NCBI RefSeq assembly: GCF_001750165.1
Contig: NZ_CP015411.1
Span: 1,516,001 to 1,580,000, forward strand
Source of the DNA: Pseudoalteromonas luteoviolacea
GTDB taxonomy: Bacteria > Pseudomonadota > Gammaproteobacteria > Enterobacterales > Alteromonadaceae
Direction of reading: 5' to 3'
Length of the DNA stretch: 64,000 nt
Shown here: one piece after another, positions 46,238 through 55,442 of the stretch
Position numbering within the stretch: position 1 is the first letter of the stretch
Layout: the number at the start of each line of letters is the position of its first letter
The notes under the pieces: generated by a model
Seen by the model: only the letters and a program-made list of their open reading frames with translations
Databases searched by the model: none
Told to the model about the DNA's origin: nothing
Program-made: the position numbers and the translations under genes

Positions 46238-46471
46238 GATTTTCTCCAAGATGCAATTTTGCTGATTTAACTGATTGCAATCGCAGTGCCAATTTTAACT
46301 TTTTGATTTTATTGTGTTTTTTTATTTTCGATTTCGCGGGTTCTCAAAATGCAAAGCCATATCGAAATCAAAATCTCATTTTAGGAATGGGAAATACAAA
46401 GAGTATTAGGTTGAATAAAGTGCGTCTGTGAAGAAGGGGAGGCCATTGATTTTTGAGCACGCTAGATAAAA

Positions 46472-46506
46472 GAGTAAAAGCCGTTAAAAGGGGAAGGCTT
46501 TTACTC
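46472..46506 (-). terminator. Terminator after the first serine protease
   Basis: GAGTAAAAGCC (46472-46482) / GGCTTTTACTC (46496-46506), 11 pairs and a 13-base loop; on the minus strand TTTTATC follows. Fits the gene ending at 46521. Confidence 0.7.
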
Positions 46507-46520
46507 CATGAATATGAATT

Positions 46521-48815
46521 TTAGCTTTTAAATTCATCGCGCCTTAATCTAATAAGCAGCGCGAATATACACATACTGAAGATACCGAATGAACCACTGC
46601 TGCCTGAGTCATTATTTGACCGAGACGCGGGGGCGGTTACATTTATGTTCATCTCATGCGAGGCTGTGAGCCCATATGAGTCAGTCACAGTGAGTAAGAA
46701 AGTTAAGGTTTCATTTCGTGTGACTTGTGGGGCTGTGAATTTCAATTGATGACTATTTTGAGGAAGTGTGACTTGTGTTCCCGCGGTTTGTTTCCAAGCA
46801 TAAGTCACTTCATCGTTGTCAGGGTCGGAAGACGTTGACGTAATTACGACTTCGTTGCCAACAGGTACAGTTTGTGTATCGCTCGCTAAAGTTACTTCAG
46901 GTGCTTTGTTTGCACGTATGTGCACAGTCACTTGTGTTGTGCTCGTGGCCTCATACTCATCAATGACCGTTACTTGATAGGTTTTAACTGTATCTACGGC
47001 TACTTTTTCAGCGGTGAGCTGCAATACGCTGTCTGTGACGATGATGTCATTTGGCGAATTTATATCACGCCATTGATAGGTTAAGTTATCACCTTCAGGG
47101 TCACTTGATTGGCTCGCGTTTAATTTAAAGCCTACCTCACTGCGCACTTCAACATTTGAGTGTTCAACAACCACTGTTGGTGCTTCATTTACAAAGGTGG
47201 TTGAAAAGTTGTAAATAGTGACATTATCACTCCCTTCAGAGGTGTCATACCCTTTGTTATATAAAATCGCAATCTGATTGCGACCGGCCTCTAGCTCAAT
47301 GTTTATATTTGTTTTGGTCTCTTGGAGCCCACTGTCTCTAAGTAGTTGCTTGCCATTGTGGAAAATGTCTACAAAGTCATCATACTTTTCACTAGAAACA
47401 AGGTAGTCAAAACTCACTGCGCTGATATGTAAATTGTCTATATCAGCCGTTATGTAGGTTTTTTGCCAAGCTAGTTTATGGTTAGGGTCGTCTGAATTAT
47501 CTATCATATCTCCGCTAACTAAGACTTTTTCTCCATCGTTAGTGGTTGCTGTATACCAGTTCGCTTCTCCACCCGTTGACCATTCAATGTGTGCTGGGCT
47601 TGATAGGTGTTGATTGACATCTTCTTCGATTGCTCGGGTTTTGTAAAAATTTAAATATTCAGAGTAGCTTGTCTCCATAGGTGCGCTTATATCGACATAT
47701 ACTTTATAAGTGCTATGGTCATATTGCTCAGGTAGCTGAGCTTTAAATTGACATGTTTGTTGCGGTTCCAGTGTCAGGTTAGGGCAGTTTTTCTCAATTA
47801 ATTCAACATTTGTTGGATTTGGGTCAAGCAATGAGGGGTCCGAATCATCAGGAAATCGCAAGTTTGTAATTGTAACCGGTGTGTTGAGCGTGTTGGTGAA
47901 TTCGCCTGTTATAACCGTTGGCGCCTCTGCTCTGATGAAAGCATGTTGGCTCTCAGTCTCAAAGCCAAACTCAATTGTTCGTCCAAATAACCAATCAGAT
48001 ACATTTGCTACATCAGCAAATACACCTGGCTTATTAGGCGCACCGCATTGAATGCCCCAGCTAACGACGCCAACTTGTATCCATTCATCTTCTTTTTTGA
48101 CGATAAGTGGACCCCCGCTGTCACCATTGCAAGGGCTTTTATCTCCAGCCTCAACCCCTGCACACATCATGGAGTCAGTTATGTCACCATCATAATGCGC
48201 TGCATCATTACAAATTTCGTTCGGGACATATTGTAAGTCAACTTCTTGAAGTTTGCTGGGGGTGTTTCCGCCATAGCTTAAGCGTCCCCATCCCATCACT
48301 TTAAGCGTTTCGCCTGCTACTAAGTTACTGCGAATGTCTGAATTGGCAAGTTTAATTGGTGTGATGTTTTCTACCGGGCGGTCAAGTTCTAAAATGGCAA
48401 TGTCATAAGCTTGTTCGTTGTCAAAAACCCAATCGTAACTATCGTGCATATGCACACGCATCACTTGATAGGTTTGCCATTGTGCTTGGTCATTTAAGTC
48501 ATGCCCTTCAAATTTAACGGTGAATGACTCAGTGTAACCTCTTTTTACACAGTGAGCTGCGGTGAGCACTTTATTATCACCAATAAAAGAGACTCCACAA
48601 TTATGCACACCATTTTTTTGCAAACTACCAATAAATGGGTAGGCAAAGGGGGTTGTCTCATTGCCACCAACGATATACGGAGTAATCTCCATAGAAGATT
48701 GTGTTGTGTTGTATGTGCTAGGCGAAATTACAGGAGAATTTTTTTCAATCGCATTACTGATGGCTGGGGCAATCGCAGTCACGAGAAGAAGCAATCCTTT
48801 CAACTTAACGAGCAT
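46521..48815 (-). CDS. Trypsin-like serine protease with GlyGly-CTERM-like tail
   Basis: 764 residues. Signal peptide to about 22, a propeptide, then activation site IVGG (48-51). Full S1 triad: His88 (LTAAHC), Asp138 (YDIAIL), Ser233 (GDSGGPL). After the protease domain come a disulfide-bearing beta domain (FTNTLNTPVTITNLRFPDD), a CBM-like module, and two PKD/cadherin-like repeats (NEAPTVVVEHSNVEV, NKAPEVTLASDTQ). The C-terminus is SGSSGSF, a hydrophobic helix, then RLRRDEFK, the pattern of GlyGly-CTERM sorting tails handled by rhombosortase and type II secretion. Tandem paralogue of the gene at 49237. Confidence 0.92.
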   Translation of the reverse strand: MLVKLKGLLLLVTAIAPAISNAIEKNSPVISPSTYNTTQSSMEITPYIVGGNETTPFAYPFIGSLQKNGVHNCGVSFIGDNKVLTAAHCVKRGYTESFTVKFEGHDLNDQAQWQTYQVMRVHMHDSYDWVFDNEQAYDIAILELDRPVENITPIKLANSDIRSNLVAGETLKVMGWGRLSYGGNTPSKLQEVDLQYVPNEICNDAAHYDGDITDSMMCAGVEAGDKSPCNGDSGGPLIVKKEDEWIQVGVVSWGIQCGAPNKPGVFADVANVSDWLFGRTIEFGFETESQHAFIRAEAPTVITGEFTNTLNTPVTITNLRFPDDSDPSLLDPNPTNVELIEKNCPNLTLEPQQTCQFKAQLPEQYDHSTYKVYVDISAPMETSYSEYLNFYKTRAIEEDVNQHLSSPAHIEWSTGGEANWYTATTNDGEKVLVSGDMIDNSDDPNHKLAWQKTYITADIDNLHISAVSFDYLVSSEKYDDFVDIFHNGKQLLRDSGLQETKTNINIELEAGRNQIAILYNKGYDTSEGSDNVTIYNFSTTFVNEAPTVVVEHSNVEVRSEVGFKLNASQSSDPEGDNLTYQWRDINSPNDIIVTDSVLQLTAEKVAVDTVKTYQVTVIDEYEATSTTQVTVHIRANKAPEVTLASDTQTVPVGNEVVITSTSSDPDNDEVTYAWKQTAGTQVTLPQNSHQLKFTAPQVTRNETLTFLLTVTDSYGLTASHEMNINVTAPASRSNNDSGSSGSFGIFSMCIFALLIRLRRDEFKS

Positions 48816-49197
48816 TTTTAGTCCTATTTTCTGATTGAATTATATACTTAATGAAACTCTTAGAATATGGCTTATATGAGAACGGAATTGTTAAAAAATG
48901 TTGCCTTTTGTGTGTTTTTTGTTGTCGTATATAATAACGTTGTGTTTTAAATAATTGAAGTGATAGTTCTAATTATTGTAATTTATTCGTTTTTTAGTTG
49001 TAATTTATTCGTGCTTTAGTTGTTGTTTATTTTGTGGTTAGGGTGTAGTTTTTTTTTGAAAAAGTGCTTATATGCAGCATAGGAACAATAAAAAGTGAAT
49101 AGGGTAATAATACTGGGTCCTAGTAAATAAAGCGATTATTGTTAACTCAGTTTCACCTTATAAAAACACAGCGATATTGACCAGCCAACACAGTTGC
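48816..49197. other. Intergenic region between the two protease genes
   Basis: Promoter region of the 46521-48815 protease, AT-rich with T-rich repeats. TTGTAATTTATTCGT-type words recur at 48976-49014. No gene seen. Confidence 0.4.
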
Positions 49198-49226
49198 CAA
49201 AAGCCTTCTGGTGTTTCAGAAGGCTT
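49198..49226 (-). terminator. Terminator after the second serine protease
   Basis: AGCCTTCTG (49202-49210) / CAGAAGGCT (49217-49225), six-base loop; on the minus strand it continues TTTTGG. Confidence 0.8.
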
Positions 49227-49236
49227 GAATTGCAAC

Positions 49237-51780
49237 TTATTTGCGGTCGAACCGTCTTCTCATACCGGTAGTCATTAGCATAAGCAGCAAAGTGATATAA
49301 CTAAATGAACCGCTGTCTTTTTTGGCATTAACCGTAATGCCGATATTTTTAGATTGTGATGACCCATAAGCGTCTGTGACCGTTAAGCTAAACGTCAAGC
49401 GTTCAGCTTGAGTAACTTCAGGGGCAACAAAGCTAAGTTGCTCGGTGTGATCTGGAAAAGAGATTTTAGTGCCAGACGTTTGTGCCCAAATATAGGTGAT
49501 ATTATCGCCATCGGGGTCGGCTGCCTGAGAGGTGATCAAGACAGTTTCTCCTGAGGAAACCATTTGGGTGTGACTTACCAACGAGAGCTCTGGGGCAGTG
49601 TTCTTAACAACCTGAACTTCTATGATCTGCGTTGAGCTTGCGCCAAGATGGTCGGTCACTGTGAGCTGATAACGAATAGTTGAGTGCTCAACGTCTTGAC
49701 TCGGCGAAATGGTAAGCGTATCTGTATTACTTATTACGTTATTTGGTGCATTGAGTGAGTGCCAAGTGAAGTGCAGCAGATCTTGTTCTGGGTCAGTTGT
49801 GGCGCTCGCATCGATGATAAATTCAGCGCCACTTCTGGCAATAAAATCACGATTGTTAAAGTGAATTTCAGGGGCTCTGTTTGCTGCTATGTGAACGTTT
49901 ACCTGGGCAGTTGAAGTGGCATTGTACTGGTCAGTAACTAAGACTTGATATGTTTTCGATATATCCTGAGATGTACTCTGTGCGGTGAGAGGAAGCGTGC
50001 TTTCGGTGCCAATCACTTTCTTGGGGTCATTTAAGTCAATCCACTGAAAAGTAATTGAATCACCATCAGAGTCTGATGATTGGCTAGCATCTAGCACGTA
50101 ATCAAATCCACTACGCACGTCAATACTAGCCTGTTTTATATTTGCGCTAGGGTACTGGTTTGTAGAAGTGAACGAGATATTTTGAATAGCAACGTTATCG
50201 TTGCCCACGGAGCCATTATGATCCTTACTATACTCAATGAGAATTTGATTAGGGCCTTTCTCTAGGTCAATACTGACATTGACTAATTCCTTATTTTGAC
50301 CGCTATCAGAATGGATCTCTGCTCCGTTATGGTTTATTTTGAGCATGTCATGATCCTTCTCACTTGAAAGCAAATAGTCAAAGCTGACTGTGCTTATGTG
50401 GGCATCATTTACTTCTAAGAGTAGATATGTTTTTTGCGATTGCTTTTGTAAAGAAGGCGTCGTTTGTTTATCGGTAATTTGACCGCTCAATAGTGCTTTG
50501 GTACTTGAGTCGGTTGTATCGGTATACCATTTTTCATCTCCTCCAGTTGACCACTTTATGTTATCCGGTGTCGATAAATGCGCATTCACTGAAGCGCTGA
50601 TATCGGTAACTTTATGATAACTTAGCTCACTGGAGTAGGTGGTTTTTCCCGGCTCCTCAATTGACACGTCAAATGTGTATTGCCCATAAGGGACAGCATC
50701 TTGTGTACGCACTTCAAATTGACATGATTGCATCGAGATAAGGGTCGAATTAGCACAATTTTGACTGATTATTTCTACATCATGTGTGGATTTATTAGGC
50801 TCGCTTACCAAAGTGAATTCAGCAATAGACAGTGTGGTATCTAGTGTGTTTGTAAAAGATCCAGAAATCGAAGCCGCAGGCTCATCTGGTAAATATAAGT
50901 CGCGTAACTGTGCAGAAAACCCAAACTCGTTGGTATTGGCATAAGTCCAATAAAACAAGGAAGCAACATCAGTATAAACTCCAGGTCGATTTGGTTGGGC
51001 GCAGCCATTTCCCCAACTTGCAATGCCTAGCTGTATCCATTCATCATTTTGCTTAACAATTAAAGGGCCACCACTGTCGCCTTGGCAAGCATCTTTGCCA
51101 CCTTCATCAAAGCCTGCACAGATCATAGTATCTGAAACGAGGCCATTATAATGGGTCGCGCCATTGCACACAGTGTTGGTTATAAAAGGCACGTCGACTT
51201 CTTGCAGCTTCGTTGCTAGCGCGCCTTTTTCGCTTAATTTACCCCAGCCGATGATACGTAACATATCGCCTGCGACGAGCGTATTTTTCACATCTTGAGT
51301 GGCAAGTTTAATGGGTTGAATGTTTGTAACCGGACGGCCCAGTGTTAAAACGGCAATGTCATTATCGTAATCCATTCTCAATTTGTAGTGCTCATGCATG
51401 ACCATGTTCTCTACTTGATATGTTTGCCACTGCGCACTGTCTGTTACATCATGGCCCCCAAATTTTACGATAAACTGGTCAGCACTGTGGTTTGCAACAC
51501 AGTGGCTTGCCGTCAGAACCTTGTTATCGCCGATAAATGATATACCACACCAAAACTCGCTGTTTGTGTCGCTTTTTTTTAAGTAGAGGCTTCCCATAAA
51601 TGGGTAGGAATAAGGGGCCGCTTCATTGCCGCCGACAATACGTGGCTCTATTTCGTTTGTTGTTATGGGACCATTAATTTGCTGGGGGTGTGTGATCACG
51701 ACATGGTGATTGCTTGCATTACTCATCAATGGTGAAGTCGCCATGGCAAGCAGAAAAGCGCTCTGGATACTGCTGAGCAT
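49237..51780 (-). CDS. Trypsin-like serine protease, paralogue
   Basis: 847 residues, same plan as the neighbouring protease. Signal peptide to about 22, activation site IVGG (48-51), triad His93 (LTASHC), Asp141 (DNDIAVL), Ser237 (GDSGGPL). It has three PKD/cadherin-like repeats (NQYPSANIKQASIDV, NRAPEIHFNNRDF, NTAPELSLVSHTQ) where its neighbour has two. The tail DSGSFSYITLLLMLMTTGMRRRF is a GlyGly-CTERM-like sorting signal. The substrate pocket was not resolved beyond trypsin-type Asp in KDACQGDSGG. Both genes have their own terminators, so they can be expressed separately. Confidence 0.92.
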   Translation of the reverse strand: MLSSIQSAFLLAMATSPLMSNASNHHVVITHPQQINGPITTNEIEPRIVGGNEAAPYSYPFMGSLYLKKSDTNSEFWCGISFIGDNKVLTASHCVANHSADQFIVKFGGHDVTDSAQWQTYQVENMVMHEHYKLRMDYDNDIAVLTLGRPVTNIQPIKLATQDVKNTLVAGDMLRIIGWGKLSEKGALATKLQEVDVPFITNTVCNGATHYNGLVSDTMICAGFDEGGKDACQGDSGGPLIVKQNDEWIQLGIASWGNGCAQPNRPGVYTDVASLFYWTYANTNEFGFSAQLRDLYLPDEPAASISGSFTNTLDTTLSIAEFTLVSEPNKSTHDVEIISQNCANSTLISMQSCQFEVRTQDAVPYGQYTFDVSIEEPGKTTYSSELSYHKVTDISASVNAHLSTPDNIKWSTGGDEKWYTDTTDSSTKALLSGQITDKQTTPSLQKQSQKTYLLLEVNDAHISTVSFDYLLSSEKDHDMLKINHNGAEIHSDSGQNKELVNVSIDLEKGPNQILIEYSKDHNGSVGNDNVAIQNISFTSTNQYPSANIKQASIDVRSGFDYVLDASQSSDSDGDSITFQWIDLNDPKKVIGTESTLPLTAQSTSQDISKTYQVLVTDQYNATSTAQVNVHIAANRAPEIHFNNRDFIARSGAEFIIDASATTDPEQDLLHFTWHSLNAPNNVISNTDTLTISPSQDVEHSTIRYQLTVTDHLGASSTQIIEVQVVKNTAPELSLVSHTQMVSSGETVLITSQAADPDGDNITYIWAQTSGTKISFPDHTEQLSFVAPEVTQAERLTFSLTVTDAYGSSQSKNIGITVNAKKDSGSFSYITLLLMLMTTGMRRRFDRK

Positions 51781-52002
51781 AAATATTCCTATTTTTTAAA
51801 CTGTTTGTTTATTAGCTTATATTTATTGATAATCGGGGAAACCGAAGGTGCTTTAATTTTTAGGGCACTCTATCAATATTGTTTTAACGACGCCATTAAA
51901 AGTATTGACTGTTGCACTGCACTAAATTGTTATGACAAACGTAAAAAACTAGATTAAGGTTATTGTCAGTGTGATTTTGGACAAAAAAGGACAGGTGAAA
52001 TA

Positions 52003-52395
52003 ATGAAATTTGAGCAACTATTAAGTCATTTTGATACGGGGATTTGTATTGATCAATTACAAAAAGAGTCGCTATTAGACCTTGCCTTATTGTTTATCGG
52101 TGTAGATGGCAAAATAGATGACAGTGAAAAGCGCGTAGTGTATGAATGGGCTAATGAACTTCAGTGGAATTCGACAATTGGATTGGAAGACTATTTCGAA
52201 GACAGCTTGAGTAAAGCAGTGCTAGCTGTGCAGCAAAATGACATTGAGTCGTTCATTCAGCACAGGATGCATCACATTGTTGATGAGCCAATGCGGAAAT
52301 TTGTCAAAGAGCTTGTTATTAAAGTTATCGAGGCCGATGGTGTAGTCGATGATGCGGAAAAGCGCGCGCTTGCTGTGTTGGAAGCTGAGCTGTAA
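52003..52395 (+). CDS. TerB-like protein
   Basis: 130 residues, helical, no signal. Two repeated acidic motifs, VDGKIDDSEKRVVYEWANEL and ADGVVDDAEKRALAVLE, are typical of TerB/TerB-like domains, where the aspartates bind metal in tellurite-resistance TerB. AGGACAGG lies ahead of the ATG. It stands alone, convergent with the COG0523 GTPase gene, with no ter operon nearby, so tellurite resistance cannot be claimed. Confidence 0.75.
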   Translation: MKFEQLLSHFDTGICIDQLQKESLLDLALLFIGVDGKIDDSEKRVVYEWANELQWNSTIGLEDYFEDSLSKAVLAVQQNDIESFIQHRMHHIVDEPMRKFVKELVIKVIEADGVVDDAEKRALAVLEAEL

Positions 52396-52451
52396 TAAAT
52401 CAATAAGATAAATTTGAGGCAGCGCTTTGATGTGAACTGCCTCATTGTAGC

Positions 52452-53660
52452 CTACCTTGTTTCCCACTCTGGAAATGGATCGGGTAGTGTGCTCCAAAGC
52501 TGCATACCGAGTGCCATTTCTTCATCGGTTAGCAAACAGTCATTCAGTGCGTCGATAATTGCTTGTTTATCGAGTTTTTGGCCGATAAACACGAGCTCTT
52601 GGCGCATGTCGCCGTAAGGTTCTTCCCACATATCTTGTATTGCATCAATATACTCTGGATCGGTCGGCCACTGCTCTTGGGGGACGGCTTTCCAAAACAG
52701 ACCCGCCACGCCATATTGCGCCATACCGCCTGCTTGATTCCAGCTACCAGCAAACTGTGGGCGGGATGCAAGCCAAAAAAAGCCCTTAGAGCGGATGAGC
52801 TTCCCTTTTTTATCTTTGCTGTGTAAAAAGTCATAAAATCTTTGAGGGTGAAAAGGCTTTCGTGCGGCATACACAAAACTGCTGATGCCAAATTCTTCTG
52901 TTTCTGGCACATGTTCACCACGTAGCTCTTTTAGCCATCCCGGTGCAAGCTGCGCTTTTTCAAAACTGAACTTACCTGTTGCAAGGATCTGTTTGAGCGG
53001 CACTTGACCGTTTAATACGGGTATTTGAATGGCTTCGGTATTGAGCGTACTTAAGATGCTCTGTAGACGACGTAGCTCAGTCTCAGTGACCAGATCGGTT
53101 TTATTGATCACAATCACATCAGCAAACTCTATTTGGTCGACTAACAAGTCAGCAACATTGCGGTGGTCGTCTTCACCTAAGCTTTCTCCAACGTCTTGTA
53201 AGTATTGGGCTTGGCCGTAGTCTTTTAAAAAGTTAAGGGCATCGACAACCGTCACCATGGTATCTAAGGTGGCAACATTAGACAAGCTCTGGCCATTTTC
53301 ATCAGTAAAGGTGAAGGTTTCAGCCACAGGGAGAGGCTCAGATATACCTGTGGATTCAATAACGAGGTAATCGTATTTCCCTTCTTTGGCGAGCTGAGTG
53401 ATCTCTTCAAGTAAGTCTTCTCGTAGCGTGCAGCAAATACAGCCATTGCTCATTTCGACGAGTTTTTCTTGTGCTCGATTAACGCCGATTTCATTTTTAA
53501 CGGTGGCGGCGTCGATATTAATCTCGCTCATATCGTTGACAATAACCGCTATTTTTAGCCCATCTCGGTTATTGAGTATGTGGTTTAACAGTGTGGTCTT
53601 CCCCGCACCAAGAAAACCGGAAAGTACTGTAACAGGTAATTTTGACGGTGTATGTAACAT
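52452..53660 (-). CDS. COG0523 (CobW-like) metallochaperone GTPase
   Basis: 402 residues. P-loop GFLGAGKTT (15-23), metal motif CICC (Cys74, 76, 77), NKTDL guanine motif, then the CobW C-terminal domain (about 250-390). The family delivers metals to target enzymes; the ZigA/YeiR type is zinc-linked. Support for zinc here is the context: just upstream on the same strand is a zinc-finger-deficient DksA paralogue, and a Zur-like palindrome lies ahead of both. A 44-base gap separates the two genes, so they are probably co-transcribed. Confidence 0.9.
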   Translation of the reverse strand: MLHTPSKLPVTVLSGFLGAGKTTLLNHILNNRDGLKIAVIVNDMSEINIDAATVKNEIGVNRAQEKLVEMSNGCICCTLREDLLEEITQLAKEGKYDYLVIESTGISEPLPVAETFTFTDENGQSLSNVATLDTMVTVVDALNFLKDYGQAQYLQDVGESLGEDDHRNVADLLVDQIEFADVIVINKTDLVTETELRRLQSILSTLNTEAIQIPVLNGQVPLKQILATGKFSFEKAQLAPGWLKELRGEHVPETEEFGISSFVYAARKPFHPQRFYDFLHSKDKKGKLIRSKGFFWLASRPQFAGSWNQAGGMAQYGVAGLFWKAVPQEQWPTDPEYIDAIQDMWEEPYGDMRQELVFIGQKLDKQAIIDALNDCLLTDEEMALGMQLWSTLPDPFPEWETR

Positions 53661-53704
53661 AACTTGCTACCTTATCGTTACTGAAAAAAGAATGAATGTG
53701 CCGA

Positions 53705-54115
53705 TTAAGAGCGGATTAAATGCTCCTTCATCTCTTGGCATGCTTTAACGTCAATACAGTATTCTGCGGTTGGCCTTGCCATCAGTCGTTGGACTCCGAT
53801 GGGCTCGCCAGTTTCGAGGCAATACCCATAGGTGCCTAAACGAATGCGCTCAAGGGAAAGTTGAATTTTAGGCAGCAACTTTTGCTCTCTGTCTACAATA
53901 CGCATAAGGAGTTCGCATTGCTCTTCCCAAGAGGCCCGGTCGTTAAAGTCTGGTAAATCTGGTTGGTTAAGCATTTCCTCTTTGGCTTCTTTTATTCGAG
54001 CTCTTGTAGTGTCGTGTAGCTCAATGAGTAGCTCTTTGAAAAATGCCAGTTGCTCGTCATTCATATAGTCTGACTCAGGAGCATTAATAATTTTTTGTTC
54101 AATTGCGGAGGTCAT
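53705..54115 (-). CDS. DksA/TraR-family protein lacking a full zinc finger
   Basis: 136 residues. A coiled-coil region (20-90) with the DksA-type acidic tip FNDRASWEEQ is followed by YGYCLETGEPIGVQRLMARP and YCIDVKACQEM. Normal DksA has CxxC...CxxC. Here the first pair is C-L-E-T and the second C-I-D-V, so only two of the four cysteines are kept, as in Pseudomonas DksA2, which replaces DksA under zinc starvation. It binds RNA polymerase with ppGpp in that family. Expected to be zinc-repressed via the palindrome at 54147. Confidence 0.88.
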   Translation of the reverse strand: MTSAIEQKIINAPESDYMNDEQLAFFKELLIELHDTTRARIKEAKEEMLNQPDLPDFNDRASWEEQCELLMRIVDREQKLLPKIQLSLERIRLGTYGYCLETGEPIGVQRLMARPTAEYCIDVKACQEMKEHLIRS

Positions 54116-54146
54116 AATTGATATACCACTATTTTTGCTTATTTGT

Positions 54147-54160
54147 TATGTTATAACATA
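54147..54160. promoter_or_regulatory. Zur-like operator palindrome
   Basis: TATGTTATAACATA, a perfect 14-base palindrome, 32 bases before the start of the DksA-like gene. The core TGTTATAACA matches Zur operators described in many proteobacteria. It also lies upstream of the divergent flavoprotein gene (start 54321), so both directions may be controlled. Confidence 0.65.
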
Positions 54161-54320
54161 TTTTGGTGATTTCACCATTGGAATTACCATTGGCCTCTAG
54201 GTTTAAGGGTACGACCAGCAAGTTTAATTCATTACTGCGATGAATTCTCATTTTCATTTGTGTATATTGTTGTGTTATATCGTATCAAATTTAAGTTTTA
54301 ACAAAATAGGTGAACCTCAC

Positions 54321-55442
54321 ATGATCAAAACGGAAGTCGTAATCGTTGGTGCAGGCCCTGCGGGGCTTGGGTGTGCAGCTTTATTAAAGCAAATGGGGAT
54401 TGAAGATGAAGAACTCATTGTGCTTGAACGAGGCGAGGTGGGGGAGAGCTTTTTAAGATGGCCAGAAAGTATGCGCTTTATTACCCCTTCCTTTCCTTGT
54501 AATGGCTATCACCAGACAGACTTAAACGCCATCACCCCAGATACTTCACCTGCTTTTAATGCAGGTAAAGAGCACTTGAGCGGCAAAGAGTATGCGAAGT
54601 ATCTCAGCATGGTGGTTAACCATTACAAAATTCCGGTTACAACACAGACTGAGCTACTGGAAGTCTCATCGATAGGGCCAAGTGATGGGTTTTATTTACG
54701 AACAAGTGATTCTGAGATTAAGTGTAAATTTTTAATTTGGGCTGGTGGCGAATTTCAATCACCCAGTATGAATGCCTTTAGTGGCGCAGAGCTGTGTCAG
54801 CACAATACCCATATTCGTGATTGGCAATCATTAGAACAAGGTCACTATGTGGTTATTGGCGGGTATGAGAGTGGCGTTGATGCCACGTTTAATTTGGCAA
54901 AATCAGCAAATAAAGTCACGCTACTCGATTGTAAGCCAAATGACGCCGATACCTACGACCCCAGCCAAGTTTTATCTCCGTATACCATGGAGCGAATGAA
55001 GTCGATTGCAGACAATAAGGACATTGACTATGACGGCGAATTTGAAGTCAGCTCTGTGTACAAAGAGGGCGATGAGTATGTTGTCCAATCTACCGATGGC
55101 AACGAGGTGCGTACGCCATTTCCACCGATAAACTGCACCGGCTTTGAGATGGATCTTGGGCCAGTGTCAGACCTTTTTGTCTATCAAGATAATGGCTATC
55201 CATGGGTTAGCGCATTCGATGAGTCGACTAAACGCAGAAATCTATTTTTAGCAGGGCCGAGACTTTATCATGATCCAACTCTGCTGTGTTTTATCTATAA
55301 GTTTAGAGGTCGTTTTTCTGCGCCGTGCAGGGTCATTGGTTCAGAACTAGAGCTTGATATGTCTGTGATGAAACATTACCGCCAAGCAGGCATGGTGCTT
55401 GAAGATATGGATTGTTGCAAGCAGCAGGAGTGCTTCTGCTAA
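54321..55442 (+). CDS. NAD(P)/FAD-dependent oxidoreductase, Cys-rich tail
   Basis: 373 residues from ATG 54321 (AGGTGA nine bases upstream); an open frame from 54240 adds a tail without ribosome site. FAD Rossmann motif VVIVGAGPAGLGCAALL (6-22), second Rossmann motif VVIGGYESGVDATFNLA for NAD(P)H, and LFLAGPRLYHDPTLLCFIYK near the end. The C-terminus is DCCKQQECFC, four cysteines in ten residues, which may bind a metal or pass electrons. Its stop overlaps the FeoB-like gene by one base, so the pair is coupled. A role in reducing a metal before transport is a hypothesis. Confidence 0.85.
   Translation: MIKTEVVIVGAGPAGLGCAALLKQMGIEDEELIVLERGEVGESFLRWPESMRFITPSFPCNGYHQTDLNAITPDTSPAFNAGKEHLSGKEYAKYLSMVVNHYKIPVTTQTELLEVSSIGPSDGFYLRTSDSEIKCKFLIWAGGEFQSPSMNAFSGAELCQHNTHIRDWQSLEQGHYVVIGGYESGVDATFNLAKSANKVTLLDCKPNDADTYDPSQVLSPYTMERMKSIADNKDIDYDGEFEVSSVYKEGDEYVVQSTDGNEVRTPFPPINCTGFEMDLGPVSDLFVYQDNGYPWVSAFDESTKRRNLFLAGPRLYHDPTLLCFIYKFRGRFSAPCRVIGSELELDMSVMKHYRQAGMVLEDMDCCKQQECFC

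Noticed and set aside
52415..52444. TGAGGCAG/CTGCCTCA hairpin between the convergent TerB-like and COG0523 genes
   Set aside because: Eight-base stem with a 14-base loop and no T run on either side; too weak to call a terminator.
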